Assembly (NCBI RefSeq): GCF_024198235.1
Contig: NZ_JAKCFB010000005.1
Coordinates: 248,001 to 312,000, forward strand
DNA from: Myxococcus dinghuensis
GTDB taxonomy: Bacteria > Myxococcota > Myxococcia > Myxococcales > Myxococcaceae
Length of the DNA stretch: 64,000 nucleotides
Direction: 5' to 3'
Part shown: in pieces, positions 60,925-64,000 of the stretch
How the letters are laid out: each line of letters opens with the position of its first letter
How positions within the stretch are numbered: the first letter of the stretch is position 1
Notes under the pieces: generated by a model
What the model was told of the DNA's origin: nothing
The model's database searches: none
What the model saw: only the letters and a program-made list of their open reading frames with translations
Program-made: the position numbers and the translations under genes

Positions 60925-62108
60925 TGCGAGGACAGGGTTGGGTGTTGCTCTGCGGGCTGGCCGCGACGCCGGCGCTCGCGGAGGAGGGCTGGCTGCGTCC
61001 GACCCTCGTGGGCGAGGTGGACTACCGCCAGCACGGCTCGGACGTGGAGGGCTTCGACGGCTTCACGCTCGCGCGCCTGCGCCTGGGCGCCGAGGCCCGG
61101 CCGGTGCCGTGGCTGGTGGCGCGCGGCGTGGCGGAGTGGGCGCTGGAGAAGCCCGTGCTCATCGACGCCTTCGTGGCGTTCACGGGCCTGAAGGACTGGC
61201 GCATCTCCCTGGGGTACAACAAGACGCCGTTGTTCCCCAGCGCGCACGACGAGCACCTGGAGGCCCGCGCCATCCCGGAGCTGTCCGGCCTGGACCAGGC
61301 CTTCTGGCCCCGGCGCGACCTGGGCCTGGAGGTGCGCTGGTCGCCCTCGACGTTGCCGCTGGAGACGTGGGTGCGCGTGGGCAACGGCTCGCGCAGCCCG
61401 CTGGGCAACGACAACCAGCTCCCCGCGCTCGACGCCCGCCTGGATGGGCGCTGGGGTCGCTCGGCCGGGGCGCCGCTGTCCTTCTGGGGCGCGCGCGTGG
61501 GCGCGGGCGTGCACGTGGAGAGCGCGTTCGACCGCGCGGGCATCGGCGGCACGGGGCCCCAGGGCTTCGTGTACTACCGCCCGCCGCCGGTCAGCGGGGC
61601 GCGCACGGTGACGGAGGCGCACGCGCGGCTGGACGCGGGGCGGCTGCGGGTCGCCGCCGAGGCCGCCGCCGCGTGGGAGCACCGCGACCGGGACACGGAC
61701 GGCAACCCCAGCACGCCGCGCGAGGTCCTGCCCACGATGCAGAGCCAGGGCGCGTCGCTGGAGGTGTCGTACGTGGCGTGGGGACAGCCCCGGGGTGACG
61801 GCCCCTTCTGGCCCCAGGCGAGCGCGAGCGACGACGACGCGCTGGAGACGCTGCGCGCGGGGAAGGTCCCCGACGGAGCGCTGGAGCTGGCCGCGCGCGT
61901 CGAGCGCCTGTGGCTGGGGCGCGGCGCGCCGGACGTGCAGTCGGGTGGCTCGCTCAACGGCGCGCTCGCGGTGCGCTGGTGGACCACGTCCTTCCTGGGC
62001 CTGGGCGTCGCGGGCTACGTGCTGCGCTACGACACCGCGCCGCTCGAGGAGCCCGACCGGCGCACGTCCTGGCTGGTGCTCGCGCGGACGACGGTGAGCT
62101 TCCACTGA
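60921..62108 (+). CDS. Outer-membrane beta-barrel protein, porin-like (phosphate-selective type)
   Basis: This 395-residue precursor begins MMRGQGWVLLCGLAATPALA, a signal peptide. The mature chain alternates polar and aromatic residues in the manner of a barrel, with the OprP/OprO-like opening EVDYRQHGSDVEGFDGF and LARLRLGAEARPVPWLVARG, and NKTPLFPSAHDEHLEARAIP. It ends in the strong C-terminal SFH, typical of an outer-membrane barrel. It may pass anions or another solute gated by the upstream propeller lipoprotein (inference). Confidence 0.82.
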   Translation: MMRGQGWVLLCGLAATPALAEEGWLRPTLVGEVDYRQHGSDVEGFDGFTLARLRLGAEARPVPWLVARGVAEWALEKPVLIDAFVAFTGLKDWRISLGYNKTPLFPSAHDEHLEARAIPELSGLDQAFWPRRDLGLEVRWSPSTLPLETWVRVGNGSRSPLGNDNQLPALDARLDGRWGRSAGAPLSFWGARVGAGVHVESAFDRAGIGGTGPQGFVYYRPPPVSGARTVTEAHARLDAGRLRVAAEAAAAWEHRDRDTDGNPSTPREVLPTMQSQGASLEVSYVAWGQPRGDGPFWPQASASDDDALETLRAGKVPDGALELAARVERLWLGRGAPDVQSGGSLNGALAVRWWTTSFLGLGVAGYVLRYDTAPLEEPDRRTSWLVLARTTVSFH

Positions 62109-62153
62109 GCAGGGCGTGGCCCGGGCGCGGTCAGGGCGCCTGGGCCACCCGGC

Positions 62154-62708
62154 TCACGCCCCGGCTTCGTGGAACGGCGTCACGCCGGTCGCGGTGAGGT
62201 CGAAGAGTTCGAAGGTGAGCGGCTTGTCACCCCCGCCATCGACCTGGCGAATCCGGGCGCGCATCTTCGCGCGCGACTTCGCGGTGCCCTTCGGGAAGAT
62301 GAGGAGCGACTCCCGGTGGGGAATCGACACGAGCAGCTCCGTGTCCGGCAGGGCTCGGGCTGCGATGGTGTGGAGCCGCTGGAGGACGATGCAGGTGGCC
62401 ACCAACCACGTCCCGGAGAGGACGATGAACGGCGGCAGGCCGGGCTCATCCGAGTACCGCCGCGCGGTGCCCTCCTTCTTGAAGTACGCGTCGAGGTTCT
62501 CGTCGGCCGTCTTCCAGGCCTCGTCGATGGACATCGCGCCCGCGTCCTCGAGGTCCTCCTGGCTCAGGCCGCTGACCAGGCCGTCCAGGTTCTTCGACAG
62601 GAGCACCCAGAGCCCGTGTCCCAGCTCCCGGGACAGCTCGGGAACTCGCGGGTAGGTGGAGGGCACGACGTAGGGGACGATGCGGTTCGTGAGGTCTTCC
62701 GTGGGCAC
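62154..62708 (-). CDS. Uncharacterised protein, DUF1444-like in part
   Basis: This 184-residue protein starts at GTG 62708. The sequence AWKTADENLDAYFKKEGTAR and LVATCIVLQRLHTIAARALP, then ELLVSIPHRESLLIFPKG, resembles DUF1444 (YtpQ-like) proteins, where a conserved helix precedes ...P.R..L....; the match is partial. It has no signal or membrane segment, so it is cytoplasmic. It lies 84 bases downstream of the propeller-like gene on the same strand and could share its transcript. Function unknown. Confidence 0.6.
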   Translation of the reverse strand: MPTEDLTNRIVPYVVPSTYPRVPELSRELGHGLWVLLSKNLDGLVSGLSQEDLEDAGAMSIDEAWKTADENLDAYFKKEGTARRYSDEPGLPPFIVLSGTWLVATCIVLQRLHTIAARALPDTELLVSIPHRESLLIFPKGTAKSRAKMRARIRQVDGGGDKPLTFELFDLTATGVTPFHEAGA

Positions 62709-62792
62709 GCGGATTCCCTAGCATGAATCCACGTCCGCCCCACGTCCCTCTCCCGACGATACTTGCAACCCGATGGCGACGACGTGACGCGC

Positions 62793-63899
62793 TCAGGGGC
62801 GCGCTTCGACGGGTGGGAGCGTGACGGCGCGGAGGTTCTTCTCCGAACCTCCGAGGACCAGCGTTCCGCCGTCGGCTGAGAACGCGAGGGTCCGGAACGC
62901 GCGGCTGCCCGCCTTGTACGCGCTCCACCGCCCATCCCGCCCGAGCTCGATGACCAGGCCATGGTTGGTGGCGACGACCCCCAGCCCATCCTCCCGGAAG
63001 CGGATGGCTTCTCCTCGCAGGGTCGTCGGCCCCGCCACCTTGCCCCGGGAGAGCGCGTCCAGAGAGTGGTGCGCCAGCTCGTCGCCGCTCGCCGCGTCCA
63101 GCACGAGCATGTCGTGGGTCACGCCACCGCCCACGGTGACGAGCCGATTCGACGTGGGGTCGAGCGCCAGGTCCGCGACGAAGCCCTCGGTGATGACCCG
63201 CGACGGCGGGCGCTGCCACAACAGTCGGGCGTCGGAGAGCCGCACCGCGCTGATGCGGGAGAAGCGCGTGGCCGAGTAGAGGACGTCGCCGTCGGGTGAG
63301 AGGACCGCCCTCACCTCCTCGTCGAGCAGCAGGCTCGGCAGCAGCGGCTCACAGGTGAGCGTGCTCCGGGAGACCCGCACCAGGGCCGGCTCCGGAGTGA
63401 CCAGGGCGGGCACCGCGGTGGCGAGGGACGGCGCCACCCGACGCGTCTCGGCCCTGACCACGCCCTCGTCCGTGAACGCGACCTGCCAGTTCGGGGACTG
63501 GGCGATGAAGTGCTCGTCGTCGAGCCAGACGAAGGGCCGCATCACGGGCAGGGTATGGACGACCTGGAAGGCGTGCAGGTCGATCACCAGGCAGCTCGCG
63601 GCCTGCCCCTTGACCAGCGCGCCGCCCGCGAGGAGCCAGCGTCCATCGGGCGAGAGGGCGCCGGGACCGAGGACGTCCGGCAGCTCCGCCTCGAGCGCGA
63701 GGCGCGGCCCGCTCCACCGGCGCAGTCGACCGCGCTCGTGGATGGTGGCGGGGACCTCGATGGACAGCAGGGAGCCTCGTGGCTCCCAGGCGAGGAACTC
63801 CACGAAGGGGAGGGTGCCCTTCGCGACGATGGCGGGCGCGGCGCGGGGGGACGCCGGCGCGAACGTGGGAAACAGCTCCACGCAATCGACCTGTTTCAT
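62793..63899 (-). CDS. WD40-like beta-propeller protein, unknown
   Basis: This 368-residue protein has repeated propeller-blade motifs: LSPDGRWLLAGGALVKGQAA, VRAVLSPDGDVLYSATRFSR, DLALDPTSNRLVTVGGGVTH, LAFSADGGTLVLGGSEKNLR. Such WD40/PQQ-like propellers mediate binding, not catalysis. It has no signal peptide (MKQVDCVELFPTFAPASP), so it may be cytoplasmic. It starts a likely two-gene unit with the DUF1444-like gene, but I cannot name its partner. Confidence 0.7.
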   Translation of the reverse strand: MKQVDCVELFPTFAPASPRAAPAIVAKGTLPFVEFLAWEPRGSLLSIEVPATIHERGRLRRWSGPRLALEAELPDVLGPGALSPDGRWLLAGGALVKGQAASCLVIDLHAFQVVHTLPVMRPFVWLDDEHFIAQSPNWQVAFTDEGVVRAETRRVAPSLATAVPALVTPEPALVRVSRSTLTCEPLLPSLLLDEEVRAVLSPDGDVLYSATRFSRISAVRLSDARLLWQRPPSRVITEGFVADLALDPTSNRLVTVGGGVTHDMLVLDAASGDELAHHSLDALSRGKVAGPTTLRGEAIRFREDGLGVVATNHGLVIELGRDGRWSAYKAGSRAFRTLAFSADGGTLVLGGSEKNLRAVTLPPVEARP

Positions 63900-63942
63900 G
63901 AGGGGACGTTATCACGCGGGTGCCCGTCCCCTCCGCGCTCCG

Positions 63943-64000
63943 TCAGCGCAGGGCGCGGGCCAGCTCACGACAGGTGTCCTGACACTCGGGGAACAGCAGG
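63943..64000 (-). CDS. C-terminal end of an unknown gene, partial
   Basis: The last 18 codons and a TGA read LLFPECQDTCRELARALR. The CQDTC motif suggests a cysteine-rich helical protein (possibly a four-helix bundle copper-binding or DUF326-like protein), but the fragment is too short to assign. It is reported because a stop and a coding-like frame reach the window edge. Confidence 0.35.
   Translation of the reverse strand, partial: LLFPECQDTCRELARALR

Overview
The window is about 70% G+C with strong third-position GC bias. It is rich in lipoproteins, multidomain histidine kinases, an ECF sigma factor, a sigma-54 activator and Myxococcota-type hypothetical genes. It most resembles a chromosomal segment of a myxobacterium (Myxococcaceae, Myxococcus/Corallococcus/Pyxidicoccus type); that assignment is inference from gene content and codon use. 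I see no rRNA, tRNA, CRISPR array, insertion sequence, integrase or prophage, so this reads as ordinary chromosome and not as an island.

Layout. 1-6.5 kb: the start of a FabH-like ketoacyl-ACP synthase and its TetR regulator (minus strand), a TraB-family lipoprotein, three small exported or membrane proteins, an Lrp/aminotransferase operon closed by a clear terminator, and an SDR oxidoreductase. The SDR upstream region carries almost the same 26-bp sequence that overlaps the TetR start codon. 6.5-20 kb: a large lytic transglycosylase, an SRPBCC protein, a subtilisin-like protease with a small downstream partner, an Lgt paralogue, an ECF41-like sigma factor with its FAD oxidoreductase, a redoxin, a hydrolase lipoprotein, an EamA transporter, a rhodanese and a GreA/B-like protein. 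20-31 kb: three orphan histidine kinases, a VWA protein with a coiled-coil membrane protein, and a small basic protein. 31-44.5 kb: a fatty-acid hydroxylase, secreted proteins, a BlaI-type repressor with an M56 membrane protease and a secreted protein sharing the same 29-residue repeat, a DUF5916 outer-membrane protein, a DUF885 peptidase and a propeller lipoprotein. 44.9-53.5 kb: an AsmA-like protein, an orphan imm11-type immunity gene and a sulfide-oxidation regulon. 53.6-64 kb: formate-THF ligase, a chemoreceptor, a saccharopine-dehydrogenase-like protein, two tandem PTS EIIA paralogues, a small cysteine-containing protein, an NHL lipoprotein/porin pair and two uncharacterised genes.

Three systems stand out. 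(1) Sulfide oxidation: sulfide:quinone oxidoreductase (sqr), a sigma-54 activator, then persulfide dioxygenase, rhodanese and a TauE-type exporter. Both transcription units have near-consensus -24/-12 promoters and upstream GGTGT-N3-ACACC-type sites. The activator occupies the position of FisR but has no cysteine in its sensor domain. (2) A BlaI/BlaR1-like unit with two palindromic operators placed over a strong -35/-10 promoter. The M56 protease carries repeats where BlaR1 has a penicillin sensor, and the next gene encodes a secreted protein made of the same repeat. (3) A TetR-type regulator with two near-identical sites 4.8 kb apart, linking a FabH-like enzyme to an SDR reductase.
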